The notes below the pieces were generated by a model. The model had not been told where the DNA came from. It did not search any database and was given only the letters and a program-made list of their open reading frames with translations. From assembly GCA_018402525.1 (NCBI GenBank), contig JAGYIR010000015.1, forward strand, positions 62,001-126,000: 64,000 nucleotides of DNA, given 5' to 3'. The position numbers and the translations under genes are program-made. Positions 8,059 to 16,059 of this stretch are shown here, piece by piece (position 1 is the first letter of the stretch; each line of letters begins with the position of its first letter). This DNA is from Crocinitomicaceae bacterium (GTDB lineage: Bacteria; Bacteroidota; Bacteroidia; Flavobacteriales_D; Crocinitomicaceae).

Positions 8059-9186
8059 TCAATCCAAATACTGTCCAATTAACTTGTCCCATTTTTCTAA
8101 TATCCCAGTTGAGTTGAACTGTCGTCCGAAATTAGAAATGACCGCTCCATCAAACAGTACTTCTTTTTTTACAATTTTCAACATGGCATCGGCAAGACTT
8201 TGTGGGTTGTTTTGTTCGACTTGTATTCCTAGCTCTGAAGTCATTTTGCTAGCGATACCGACTTCAGTTGTCAATGTTGGAGTTCCTGTTGCCCAAGCTT
8301 CAGCTAAAACAACAGAGAATGACTCATACACCGAAAACAAGATGAAAGCGTCCGATTCTTGATAAAACTTCGGCAGGTCTAGCCAGGATTGTGGACCAAT
8401 GAAATTAATCACATCTAGTAGTTCGTTTTCTTTACACCATTTTTTCCAGTGATCAGTATTTTCGTCGCAAATAATTGTGAGTGTAAACTGATCGGTAGAT
8501 TTTTTAAGTAGTTTGCAAGCTTCAAAGATTCCTGCTGGATTTTTCGTGTTTGGATCGAGCGTTGAAATATGTAAAAACGATGTTTTTTTTTGGCGTTTTT
8601 TTTGAGCAAAACAAAATGCTTCTGTGTCAATGTGATTTCCAATAACAGTATACCCCTTCAAAGGGAAATCACGGAGAAGATCATCGTTTAAAAAATGTGA
8701 AACTGGAACGATGTGGTCTATGTGTCTTCTGACACTTTGTAGTATCAATTTATCTTTAAACGACCAAGTTGACCTTATTTCTTTTCGAAAGTAGGAACCC
8801 TGTTCAGTATAAATAAGAGGACATTTAAAGTGTTTTTTTGCTTGAATGAATTGTGTGCCTTTCGGTAAAAGGATTGCCCCGATAATGAGGTCAACCTCTT
8901 TTATTTCCCTAAATGCTTTGTTCAACGCTTTTCGTTGATGCAGAAGTTTTTGAACTGGATGCCTTCCGGTTGGATGAAATACTCGAATCTCAGTAATAGC
9001 ATCTACATTGATTTTCTCAATTTCAACAGAGGTTAATTGCTCAATGGCTTCGGTGTTGACAACTGTTACTTCATATTTTGTTCCTAAAAGTTTAGCTTGA
9101 CGTTGAATAAAATTCCCAAGAAAAGGATGATCTTCCGTCGGATACCATGAACTTAGAATGAGAATATGGACTTTTCGTTTCGACAT
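8059..9186 (-). CDS. Glycosyltransferase family 4 protein
   Basis: 375-residue GT-B fold glycosyltransferase. The N-terminal acceptor domain starts with ILILSSWYPTEDHPFLGNF, a common GT4 opening. The C-terminal donor domain has LHISTLDPNTKNPAGIFEA and the E-x7-E type nucleotide-sugar motif in YESFSVVLAEAWATGTPTLTT (about 286-306). Such enzymes move a sugar from a nucleotide donor to a glycan or lipid acceptor in the cytoplasm, usually for envelope polysaccharides. No polysaccharide cluster surrounds it, so donor and acceptor are unknown. It lies 20 bases downstream of the cysteine desulfurase on the same strand and may share its transcript. Confidence 0.88.
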   Translation of the reverse strand: MSKRKVHILILSSWYPTEDHPFLGNFIQRQAKLLGTKYEVTVVNTEAIEQLTSVEIEKINVDAITEIRVFHPTGRHPVQKLLHQRKALNKAFREIKEVDLIIGAILLPKGTQFIQAKKHFKCPLIYTEQGSYFRKEIRSTWSFKDKLILQSVRRHIDHIVPVSHFLNDDLLRDFPLKGYTVIGNHIDTEAFCFAQKKRQKKTSFLHISTLDPNTKNPAGIFEACKLLKKSTDQFTLTIICDENTDHWKKWCKENELLDVINFIGPQSWLDLPKFYQESDAFILFSVYESFSVVLAEAWATGTPTLTTEVGIASKMTSELGIQVEQNNPQSLADAMLKIVKKEVLFDGAVISNFGRQFNSTGILEKWDKLIGQYLD

Positions 9187-9206
9187 TTTGTTGTAAAATA
9201 CGAATA

Positions 9207-10346
9207 TTAAGCCAAGGTCTTTTCAAAAACGGATTTCACTTGTTCAAGCGCAAAGTCGATCTCTTCTTTCATCGTGTATCTTGAAAATGAGAAACGTGCA
9301 TTGGGTCGCGTCATATCTGCGTTGATGGCTTCTAAAACATGAGAACCTTTAGCTGCACCAGATGAGCATGCACTTCCACCAGATACTGCGACTCCCTTCA
9401 AGTCTAATGTAAATAGCAACATTCCAGCCTTATCCGTCCGAGGAAAGCATACATTAAGAACCGTGTATAGCGATGTGTCAGGATCAATGTCACCATGAAA
9501 TTCAATATCGCCAAAATACGATTTAAGCTCAGTTATCATATACGACTTCAACGATTGAACATGTTCCCGATGCCCTTCAACATCTTCGTACGCTAAATCC
9601 ATTGCTTTTGCCAATCCAACAATCCCATACACATTTTCCGTTCCTCCACGATACCCTCTTTCTTGAGCGCCACCATAAATAAGTGAGCCTGCTTTGCGAG
9701 AACTGTTCACATACAAAAATCCAATGCCTTTTGGTCCGTGAAATTTATGCGCAGCACAGGTGATAAAATCTATGTCAAGTTGCTTTAAGTCGAAGGGGTA
9801 ATGCCCCATTGTTTGGACCGTATCCGAATGAAACAAGGCACCATATTTTCGGCACAATTGACTGACCTTATCTAGTGGAAGAAGTGTTGCAATTTCATTA
9901 TTGGCGTGCATTAGTGAAACCAATGTTTTATCTTCAGTTTGGAGTAATCGTTCCAGATCAGCTAAATCCACTTTGCCTTTTTCATCAACCTTGACAAAGG
10001 AAATACGGGCTTTTTTACTTCGTTCGATGGCCTCAGCGGTATGACCAATGGCATGATGTTCTAGGCGAGAGGTGATTATGTGAGTAACCCCCATTTCGTT
10101 GACACACGAATTTAACGCCATGTTATCAGCTTCCGTTCCCCCAGAAGTAAAAATAAGTTCAGATGGCTGACAGTTCAAATGCTTCGCAATGCTCCTGCGC
10201 GAAACTTCAAGCAACGCTTTCGCTTTTCTTCCAAATGAATGAGAAGAAGAAGGATTACCAAAATTTTCTTTTAATACCGGAATCATTGCCTCTACGACCT
10301 CAGGTGCAATTGGTGTTGTTGCTGCATTGTCTAAATAAACTGCCAT
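9207..10346 (-). CDS. Cysteine desulfurase (NifS/IscS type)
   Basis: 379-residue PLP enzyme that takes sulfur from L-cysteine as a persulfide for Fe-S cluster, thionucleoside or cofactor synthesis. It opens with VYLDNAATTPIAPEV and has NPSSSHSFGRKAK. The PLP lysine lies in CAAHKFHGPKG (~197-207), and the persulfide cysteine in SGGSACSSGAAKG (~320-332), a group I NifS/IscS-type loop. No IscU or IscR is adjacent, so its main acceptor is unknown. A -7 type box TATCTTTG lies at 10364-10371 on the minus strand, 18 bases before the start. The glycosyltransferase follows closely. Confidence 0.93.
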   Translation of the reverse strand: MAVYLDNAATTPIAPEVVEAMIPVLKENFGNPSSSHSFGRKAKALLEVSRRSIAKHLNCQPSELIFTSGGTEADNMALNSCVNEMGVTHIITSRLEHHAIGHTAEAIERSKKARISFVKVDEKGKVDLADLERLLQTEDKTLVSLMHANNEIATLLPLDKVSQLCRKYGALFHSDTVQTMGHYPFDLKQLDIDFITCAAHKFHGPKGIGFLYVNSSRKAGSLIYGGAQERGYRGGTENVYGIVGLAKAMDLAYEDVEGHREHVQSLKSYMITELKSYFGDIEFHGDIDPDTSLYTVLNVCFPRTDKAGMLLFTLDLKGVAVSGGSACSSGAAKGSHVLEAINADMTRPNARFSFSRYTMKEEIDFALEQVKSVFEKTLA

Positions 10347-10363
10347 AAATAAAACTTTGATTA

Positions 10364-10371
10364 CAAAGATA
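10364..10371 (-). promoter_or_regulatory. Candidate -7 promoter box (TATCTTTG) for cysteine desulfurase
   Basis: TATCTTTG on the minus strand matches the Bacteroidota TAnnTTTG box, 18 bases before the ATG at 10346. No clear -33 TTG was found at the usual spacing. Confidence 0.45.
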
Positions 10372-10388
10372 AGCGATTAGGGCAATTC

Positions 10389-10526
10389 TTAGCCGAAATG
10401 GTGTCGCATTGTTTTTTTGATCTGTTCGCTTCCACTTTTTAGGTTTTCAAGAGTGAAAGGACTTTGTTTATGGTGATAGCTATAGCACTTGGGCTGTACA
10501 GCTGCTTTGATCCTGCGCTCAAATGT
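10389..10526 (-). other. Start-less open frame, possible gene remnant
   Basis: Between the VWA gene and the cysteine desulfurase, a minus-strand frame stays open for 45 codons from a TAG (10527-10529) to a TAA (10389-10391). It has a protein-like composition (for example QSPFTLENLKSGSEQIKKT) but no ATG, GTG or TTG start. It could be a decayed gene tail, a fragment displaced by an indel, or chance. No family was recognised. Confidence 0.2.
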
Positions 10527-10556
10527 CTAATATTTAATACTATAAAATGCCAATAA

Positions 10557-10588
10557 AAAGTCCATTCACCAGCGGCGAACGGACTTTT
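10557..10588 (-). terminator. Rho-independent terminator after the VWA gene
   Basis: AAAAGTCC (10557-10564) pairs with GGACTTTT (10581-10588); after one mismatch, three further pairs extend the stem around a ~9-base loop. On the minus strand it ends in T residues, 20 bases past the VWA stop. Confidence 0.75.
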
Positions 10589-10607
10589 AACCATGAAACA
10601 TACTATG

Positions 10608-11759
10608 CTATTGCTCCAAAGAAGCGTCTTTCTTAAAACCTATTTTTTCTGCCTTTTCCATGATGCTTTCGTTGACTGAGGTACCGAAATCGTCTACTTG
10701 ACCACCTGCTTCCGCACGCTTTTTCATCTCTGTATCAATGTAATTTTGTCGTTCTTTGGCAAGCTCGTTGATTTTTGCTTGGTAGTTTTTGCGTTCTTCT
10801 CTTTTTTTATCAAGTAAGGCTTGCTTTTCTTCATTGGATTTTCCTTTAAACTCAACAGGTAAATCTTCCTCTTTTATTTTCGTGATATCTTGATTACCAT
10901 TGTCCACAGCATCAATTAAATCCCATGAAGCGTTGTTGTACACGTGACCTTTTGACTTAACAATTGAACGTTCTGCTTTGACCGAAATTGATTCCTGTTC
11001 AGCATTCGAATCTTCTGCAAGTTGCATCGATTTTTTTCGTTGACCTTCAACTCCATAACCGTAATAAGTTTTGTTCAAGGAATCGTTGTATTGATTTATT
11101 TTTTCATCATATGGCGTGTCAATGTGGACAATCGCACGATCAGAATCGATGTTGAAATAATCGCCATTCGTGCAAGATGCTCCATCTTTCCAAAACTCTC
11201 GGACACCTTGATCGTAATTGCCACAATAAATTGTATTGATAAAAATTCCTCGTGATGCTGCTTTTTTACATTCTTCTTTATAACTGATTGGACCTTGCGC
11301 AAAGCTTTCGTTCCCTGCAATGTAGATCATTTTTAAATCTGATGGATTAGATGACCATTCTAAATCAGCTAATGATCTTCCAATTACGGCACCACAATAT
11401 TCACTACCTCCGTTGGTCGTCATGCCAAATAATTTTTGGGAAACAGCGTCCAAATCAGTGGTTAGACTTAATAATTGTTCAATGTAGTTTCCTGAAGCGC
11501 TTAATCGACTGTTTCCGTAATGATACAGTGCAATTTCTATGCTAGGACGATTTCCACTATATGAAAGTGAACTGATCTCATTGACGATGTTCCAAATGCG
11601 GGATTTTGCCTGATCAATAAGTCCATCCATGCTGTTGGATGTATCAAACAATATTGCGACTTGAATTTTTCTAGGATTCTCTGGTGGAGTAATGCGTTGA
11701 GAATTCACAAACGAGGTTCCAACCAAAAATGCGGCGATAAAATAGAATGACTTTTTCAT
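10608..11759 (-). CDS. Secreted von Willebrand factor A domain protein
   Basis: 383 residues. A signal peptide is clear (hydrophobic 5-18, likely cleavage near residue 20). A VWA domain follows, with an intact metal-ion-dependent adhesion site start D39-T-S-N-S43 and later MTTNGGSEYCG, which fits the second MIDAS threonine loop. The C-terminal ~120 residues are charged and helical, rich in Lys/Glu, predicted coiled coil. VWA domains bind protein ligands through a divalent metal; this one would act in the periplasm or at the surface. It lies after the cco/TauE-like block on the same strand with a 49-base gap, but whether it belongs to that unit is uncertain. The partner is unknown. Confidence 0.82.
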   Translation of the reverse strand: MKKSFYFIAAFLVGTSFVNSQRITPPENPRKIQVAILFDTSNSMDGLIDQAKSRIWNIVNEISSLSYSGNRPSIEIALYHYGNSRLSASGNYIEQLLSLTTDLDAVSQKLFGMTTNGGSEYCGAVIGRSLADLEWSSNPSDLKMIYIAGNESFAQGPISYKEECKKAASRGIFINTIYCGNYDQGVREFWKDGASCTNGDYFNIDSDRAIVHIDTPYDEKINQYNDSLNKTYYGYGVEGQRKKSMQLAEDSNAEQESISVKAERSIVKSKGHVYNNASWDLIDAVDNGNQDITKIKEEDLPVEFKGKSNEEKQALLDKKREERKNYQAKINELAKERQNYIDTEMKKRAEAGGQVDDFGTSVNESIMEKAEKIGFKKDASLEQ

Positions 11760-11808
11760 GTTGTTGTTTTTTATTTTCTGTGTACAACAACAATATAGAT
11801 TGGTTCAA

Positions 11809-12567
11809 TTAGTCACACTTTTCTTTGGAGTGACAGCAGCTCATTTCGACTTCAGAAGAGGTGTTTTCACCTTCATCTGCAATTGTTTGTACAAGTGTCG
11901 CCGCAGGACTTATGAATGGTATTCCTAGGTTTAGTCCTCGAAGAACAATCAGCAAACCAACAATTGTAAGCATGTAGGGAACGGCTCGATTTAATTTCAA
12001 CCGCATGGAAGCAGTAATCTTGTTTGCCATAAATATTACCGCAATCATGGAAGGAAGTGTCCCGACTCCAAAGGCTACCATAGCAAGTGAGCTACCGATG
12101 ATTTCTCCGGTCAGTATGGCATTGAGCAAGGCGACGAAAACCATTCCACAGGGTAAAAGTCCATTGAGCCCACCAAGCATAAACAAGCGTAGGGGAGATT
12201 TGGAACGAATGATTTTGCCCAATCCTTTGTTTAGAAAAGGTTGAATAGTAAGAAATGATCGTTGTCGTCCAAATAGTTGTGCAAAGTACTTTTTCCACGC
12301 ATAGAGAATCAACATCGCACCAGAAACGATGCTAAACCATTGCAATATACCAATTGTTTGAATACTGATTCCTATTGAACCAACAATGGCACCTAAAATT
12401 GCATAAGTAAGAACCCTACCACCATTGTATTGAAGCGCGCCAAGCAAAATCGTTGTGTTGTTTTTACGATTTACGGGCACTGCGAGCGCAATCGGTCCGC
12501 ACATCCCTATGCAGTGAAAGTTGGAAGTCAACCCTAAAATCAATCCTGTGACGATGAATACACTCAT
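11809..12567 (-). CDS. TauE/SafE-like membrane protein of the cco assembly cluster
   Basis: 252-residue polytopic membrane protein with about six helices, starting GLILGLTSNFHCIGMCGPIALAVP. The HCxGMCGP motif in the first helix is characteristic of the SafE/UreH-like (COG2836) proteins found beside cbb3 oxidase genes. The C-terminus ends in SCCHSKEKCD, a His/Cys cluster that could bind metal. In related operons this protein follows ccoG and ccoH and is thought to help copper or haem handling during oxidase assembly; that role is inferred from context. Its start directly abuts the ccoH stop (12567/12568), implying translational coupling. Confidence 0.82.
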   Translation of the reverse strand: MSVFIVTGLILGLTSNFHCIGMCGPIALAVPVNRKNNTTILLGALQYNGGRVLTYAILGAIVGSIGISIQTIGILQWFSIVSGAMLILYAWKKYFAQLFGRQRSFLTIQPFLNKGLGKIIRSKSPLRLFMLGGLNGLLPCGMVFVALLNAILTGEIIGSSLAMVAFGVGTLPSMIAVIFMANKITASMRLKLNRAVPYMLTIVGLLIVLRGLNLGIPFISPAATLVQTIADEGENTSSEVEMSCCHSKEKCD

Positions 12568-12990
12568 TTAAATGTAATATTCGATTTTTTGTAGGTAGTT
12601 TTTGTCTTTGTGGATGTAGGATAATTCCAATTTGTAAACTCCCCGTTCCAATTCACTTTTATTTAATGTGAACGTAGAAGTTCCAAAGATCTCGTATGAA
12701 CGGTCATCGGTTTCATCGTTAGGTCTTTTTAAATGGAGTTGAGCTTTTGAAAATGCCAACTCCGATGGGAATTGAACAACAATATGTGTTTCAGTCATTG
12801 AGATGGTGGGTTTCTCCTTTAATGCGTTTGCATTCCTCATGGAGGTTATTTCATCCTGATATGCAATATCTTTTTTGTAATAATCGTCCGTTTCTAATTC
12901 GACGTTATGCGAGACTAACTGAATAACTAAATAGGTTATAAAACCCATAAATAATGCCAGTGTAATTGCAATTCCTTTTCCCCAATTCAT
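12568..12990 (-). CDS. ccoH: FixH/CcoH-like cbb3 oxidase assembly protein
   Basis: 140 residues with one N-terminal transmembrane helix (GIAITLALFMGFITYLVIQL, about 5-24) and a periplasmic beta-rich domain, the FixH/CcoH layout. YYKKDIAYQDEI in the juxtamembrane region is typical of the family. CcoH interacts with the maturing cbb3 oxidase and is needed for its stability. It lies 11 bases after ccoG and directly before the TauE/SafE-like gene, all on the minus strand. Confidence 0.85.
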   Translation of the reverse strand: MNWGKGIAITLALFMGFITYLVIQLVSHNVELETDDYYKKDIAYQDEITSMRNANALKEKPTISMTETHIVVQFPSELAFSKAQLHLKRPNDETDDRSYEIFGTSTFTLNKSELERGVYKLELSYIHKDKNYLQKIEYYI

Positions 12991-13001
12991 AATTTCATTT
13001 T

Positions 13002-14420
13002 TTAAATAACAGGACCGATAAATTTGGTTTTAACCCGTTGAATTTCTTTGCCGTTTCCGTAAATAATTATGGTCACAATTTCTTTTCCTCCCTCCAGTTC
13101 ATCGATTGGAAGTTGGATGATAAACCGCTCTTTCAGTTGTGCTTCTTTTTTCAATGTCAGATTTTCAACTACTAAGTCAATGCTGGCGTCTGAATGTTCA
13201 AGTTCCAACGTGACGTCATAGTCCTTTTTAGTTTTATTCGTCAGGTTGATTTCAAAAATATTACTGATTTGACCGTCTGCGGTTATTTGATACGTAGATC
13301 CACGTTGACGTAAAACGGTGGCTTCAAAATCTTTCCGTGTCAGCAATAAAATGCTAAGCACGACGAGTAAACTAAACAAGAGAATGGTGTATGCAATAAC
13401 ACGTCTAGTCCATTGAAACTTAATCCCCGTAGTGATACTTTTCTCAGACATGATACCAATCAGTCCTTTTTCCATCCCAACACTATCCATCATATGGTCA
13501 CAAGCGTCGATACAAGCGGTACAATTTGTACACTCGAGCTGCGTACCGTGTCGAATATCAATACCAGTTGGACAAACGTTTACGCATTGATTACAATCAA
13601 TACAGTCTCCTTTACCAACACTTGAACGATCTTCGTTCTTTTTAAATTTCGCACGGTCCTCACCTCGTTTGTGGTTGTAAGCAACGACCATGGAGTTTTC
13701 ATCCAAAAGTACACCTTGTAATCTTCCGTAGGGACAAATTGTAGTACAGACTTGCTCGCGAAGCAAGGTAAAAACGAAGTAGAAAGCGAATGTAAAAATG
13801 ATGATGGCTATCAAACCTCCTAAATGGGAACCAATCGGACTTGTTTGAATTTCCCAAAGTTCATCTGCACCAATTATGTATGCTAGAAAGGTGTTTGCAA
13901 TCAAAAAGGAAATCCCCCAAAATATAAAGTGCTTAAGACTTTTCTTAAGGATCTTTTGTCGATTCCAAGGTCCTTCGTTTAGCTTACGTTGATGTGTCCA
14001 ATCACCCTCAATCCAATACTCAATGCGACGAAACACCATCTCCATGAAAATCGTCTGAGGACAGACCCATCCACAAAACAGCCGACCGTATATGATGGTA
14101 AAAAGAATGACAAAAACGACAGCGATTATGAGTGTAATGGCAAACAAATACAAGTCCTGCGGCCAGAAGACTTTGCCAAGGATGACAAATTTCCGCTCTA
14201 AAACATTGAATAGTAAAGATTGTTCACCATTAATTTTCAGATGAGGGGCACCAAAAAGCAAGATCAACAGAATGTAACTTACAATCTTTCGTTTTGTATA
14301 GTACTTTCCTGAAGGTTTTTTTGGATATACCCATTTTCGACTTCCATCCTCATTAACGGTTGAAATTCGATCGCGGAATTCCTCTTCTTCATCGTTTACT
14401 TTATCATCCATCTCGCTCAT
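13002..14420 (-). CDS. ccoG: CcoG/FixG polyferredoxin, cbb3 oxidase assembly
   Basis: 472-residue membrane iron-sulfur protein. N-terminal helices include the CGWVCPQTIFMEMVFRRIE segment. Two ferredoxin-type cysteine clusters lie at CIDCNQCVNVCPTGIDIR and CTNCTACIDACDHMM, each with a C-x2-C-x2-C-x3-C pattern. A further helix and a periplasmic immunoglobulin-like C-terminal domain follow. CcoG proteins are cupric reductases that supply Cu(I) for cbb3 oxidase assembly. It lies 36 bases after ccoP and 11 before ccoH, consistent with one long operon. Confidence 0.93.
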   Translation of the reverse strand: MSEMDDKVNDEEEEFRDRISTVNEDGSRKWVYPKKPSGKYYTKRKIVSYILLILLFGAPHLKINGEQSLLFNVLERKFVILGKVFWPQDLYLFAITLIIAVVFVILFTIIYGRLFCGWVCPQTIFMEMVFRRIEYWIEGDWTHQRKLNEGPWNRQKILKKSLKHFIFWGISFLIANTFLAYIIGADELWEIQTSPIGSHLGGLIAIIIFTFAFYFVFTLLREQVCTTICPYGRLQGVLLDENSMVVAYNHKRGEDRAKFKKNEDRSSVGKGDCIDCNQCVNVCPTGIDIRHGTQLECTNCTACIDACDHMMDSVGMEKGLIGIMSEKSITTGIKFQWTRRVIAYTILLFSLLVVLSILLLTRKDFEATVLRQRGSTYQITADGQISNIFEINLTNKTKKDYDVTLELEHSDASIDLVVENLTLKKEAQLKERFIIQLPIDELEGGKEIVTIIIYGNGKEIQRVKTKFIGPVI

Positions 14421-14456
14421 CTTCCTTCAATTAATTTATGATCAATACTTTAATCA

Positions 14457-15838
14457 CTATTCCCTTACTATATCACCTTCGGGTACTTTACCTTTTACCA
14501 TAGGCAATGACAATACGAAGGAAGAAACTTGTTGCAATTGAATTGGGTTCAGTTTAGAGCTGTGCTCAGGCATCCCATTGGCAGTTCCGTTTTTCACCAC
14601 ACCAAATATTTCTTTAATGTCAAAACCATAAACAGATACGTCATCGGTTAAATTCGGACCGATGTTTCCTTCGCCTTGTGGGTTGTGACAAACTACACAA
14701 TTTGCTTCAAAGAGAACTTTCCCCGTTGCTAAATCGCTTGCCTCAGTCATTAGTGTTGCGTTTGTTTCATCGACGTTCATTGCCATTTTGTCCAAATAGG
14801 CATTGACTTCTAGTTCTGCTTGTTTGATGGATTTGTTGTACTCGTCGATTTGTAAATCACCAGTTCTGAATACATGGTAGTTAAAAATGTAAACTACTGC
14901 AAACACGATTGTTGCATAAAACATCCATACCCACCACGGCGGAAGATTGTTATCCAATTCTCGAATTCCATCGTATTCGTGCTCCATCAAAATGGTGTGT
15001 TCTTTTTCAATTGGAACGGCATCGGTCAAAACATTTTGAAGCGTGGATTGAGTCGATTTTATTGCTTTTTTAACCTTTGGAGGGCGAACCATAGTTGCAA
15101 CTTCCATGAACAAACGCTTGAAATGAAGAATAACAAATAGTAATGTGATGTTTAAAATCACCAATACGATGATATCGTTGTTTTCAACAAGTAGCCATGG
15201 CGTTTTTTCAGTAGAAGCACCTGGACCAGTAAAGCTTAGTGCATTTGCTTGTGCACTGAATCCAATCGCTCCAATGATAAGAGCAATGGTTTTTAGGGTG
15301 TTCGATTTGTCCTTGAGCGTTTTCAATCGAATAAAGCTCTTCAATGAGTTCGAGATTGCAAATATGACCACGACTTGCACCCCAAGTAAGACAATTAGGA
15401 AATAGAACAGCGTAAGGTTCTTTTCATAATCGGCTACATAAGTAACAGCAGGCTCTCCAGAAGTAGCAGTAGCCACAGTTTCCACTGGTGGAACATAATT
15501 ATCTATGTAACTTAGAATGGCATCAATTTCCTCATTGGAGACCTGTTGCGGTGTCATGTCTGTCGCACTAAAATCTTTTGCTTTTGCCGCCATTTGACTT
15601 TTCCCGTAGCAATCAACGTCGCTGGATTTTTTACCCATTCATACAAATAATCACCTTCACCGGCATCGTTCCATTTCTGTTTTATACCGTTGAGATTCGG
15701 ACCAGTCCCATCTTTACCAATCATGTGGCACGTGTTACATTTTGATTTAAACAATCCCTCTCCATCTTGAGCAATGAGATTGAATCCAGTGGTGAATAAC
15801 ATCACCGTTGCGCAGATATAATTTAAGAATTTCATCAT
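14457..15838 (-). CDS. ccoP: CcoP diheme cytochrome c subunit of cbb3 oxidase, interrupted by an apparent frameshift
   Basis: The minus-strand sequence encodes a ~460-residue CcoP in two overlapping frames. The first (from 15838) gives a signal peptide and cytochrome c domain with CNTCH, reading to ...PATLIATGK. The second continues with SQMAAKAKDF, a hydrophobic helix, more transmembrane segments and a second haem site CVVCH near the C-terminus. The shift maps to the A run at 15599-15602 (T on the plus strand): adding one A restores the protein. The local sequence is also a G GGA AAA heptamer, and a -1 slip there gives exactly the same protein. CcoP passes electrons from the bc1-like complex or a soluble cytochrome to the catalytic subunit. 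Indel error is the simplest explanation. Confidence 0.85.
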
Positions 15839-15904
15839 CGTTAATTTTCTAGTGAATACCCTTAGTTGATTTCAGTGATTGTAGAGCCATCTTCAAGTGG
15901 CATG

Positions 15905-16054
15905 TTACTCAATGATTCTACTTTCTTTCTTCTTCATTCGAATAACGTACCATAGAACTCCAGTAAAGAACAGTACAAATACCAGTAGAGAGAATATTGG
16001 GTAGAGTTCTACACCGTCTATTCCTGTTAAATTGTGTTTAATGTATCTTAACAT
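15905..16054 (-). CDS. ccoQ: CcoQ/FixQ-like small cbb3 oxidase subunit
   Basis: 49-residue protein starting MLRYIKHNLTGIDGVELYP. A single transmembrane helix (about 20-38, IFSLLVFVLFFTGVLWYVI) is followed by a basic tail RMKKKESR, the usual CcoQ layout. CcoQ stabilises the cbb3 complex, especially the CcoP association. It starts 5 bases after the corrected ccoNO stop and lies 66 bases before ccoP, in the position expected for ccoQ. The length and gene order, more than residue identity, support the call. Confidence 0.82.
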   Translation of the reverse strand: MLRYIKHNLTGIDGVELYPIFSLLVFVLFFTGVLWYVIRMKKKESRIIE

Positions 16055-16059
16055 GGTTT

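Noticed and set aside
7970-8362. 130-codon plus-strand frame over the glycosyltransferase 3' end
   Set aside because: It lies antisense to conserved GT4 sequence and has no recognisable domain.
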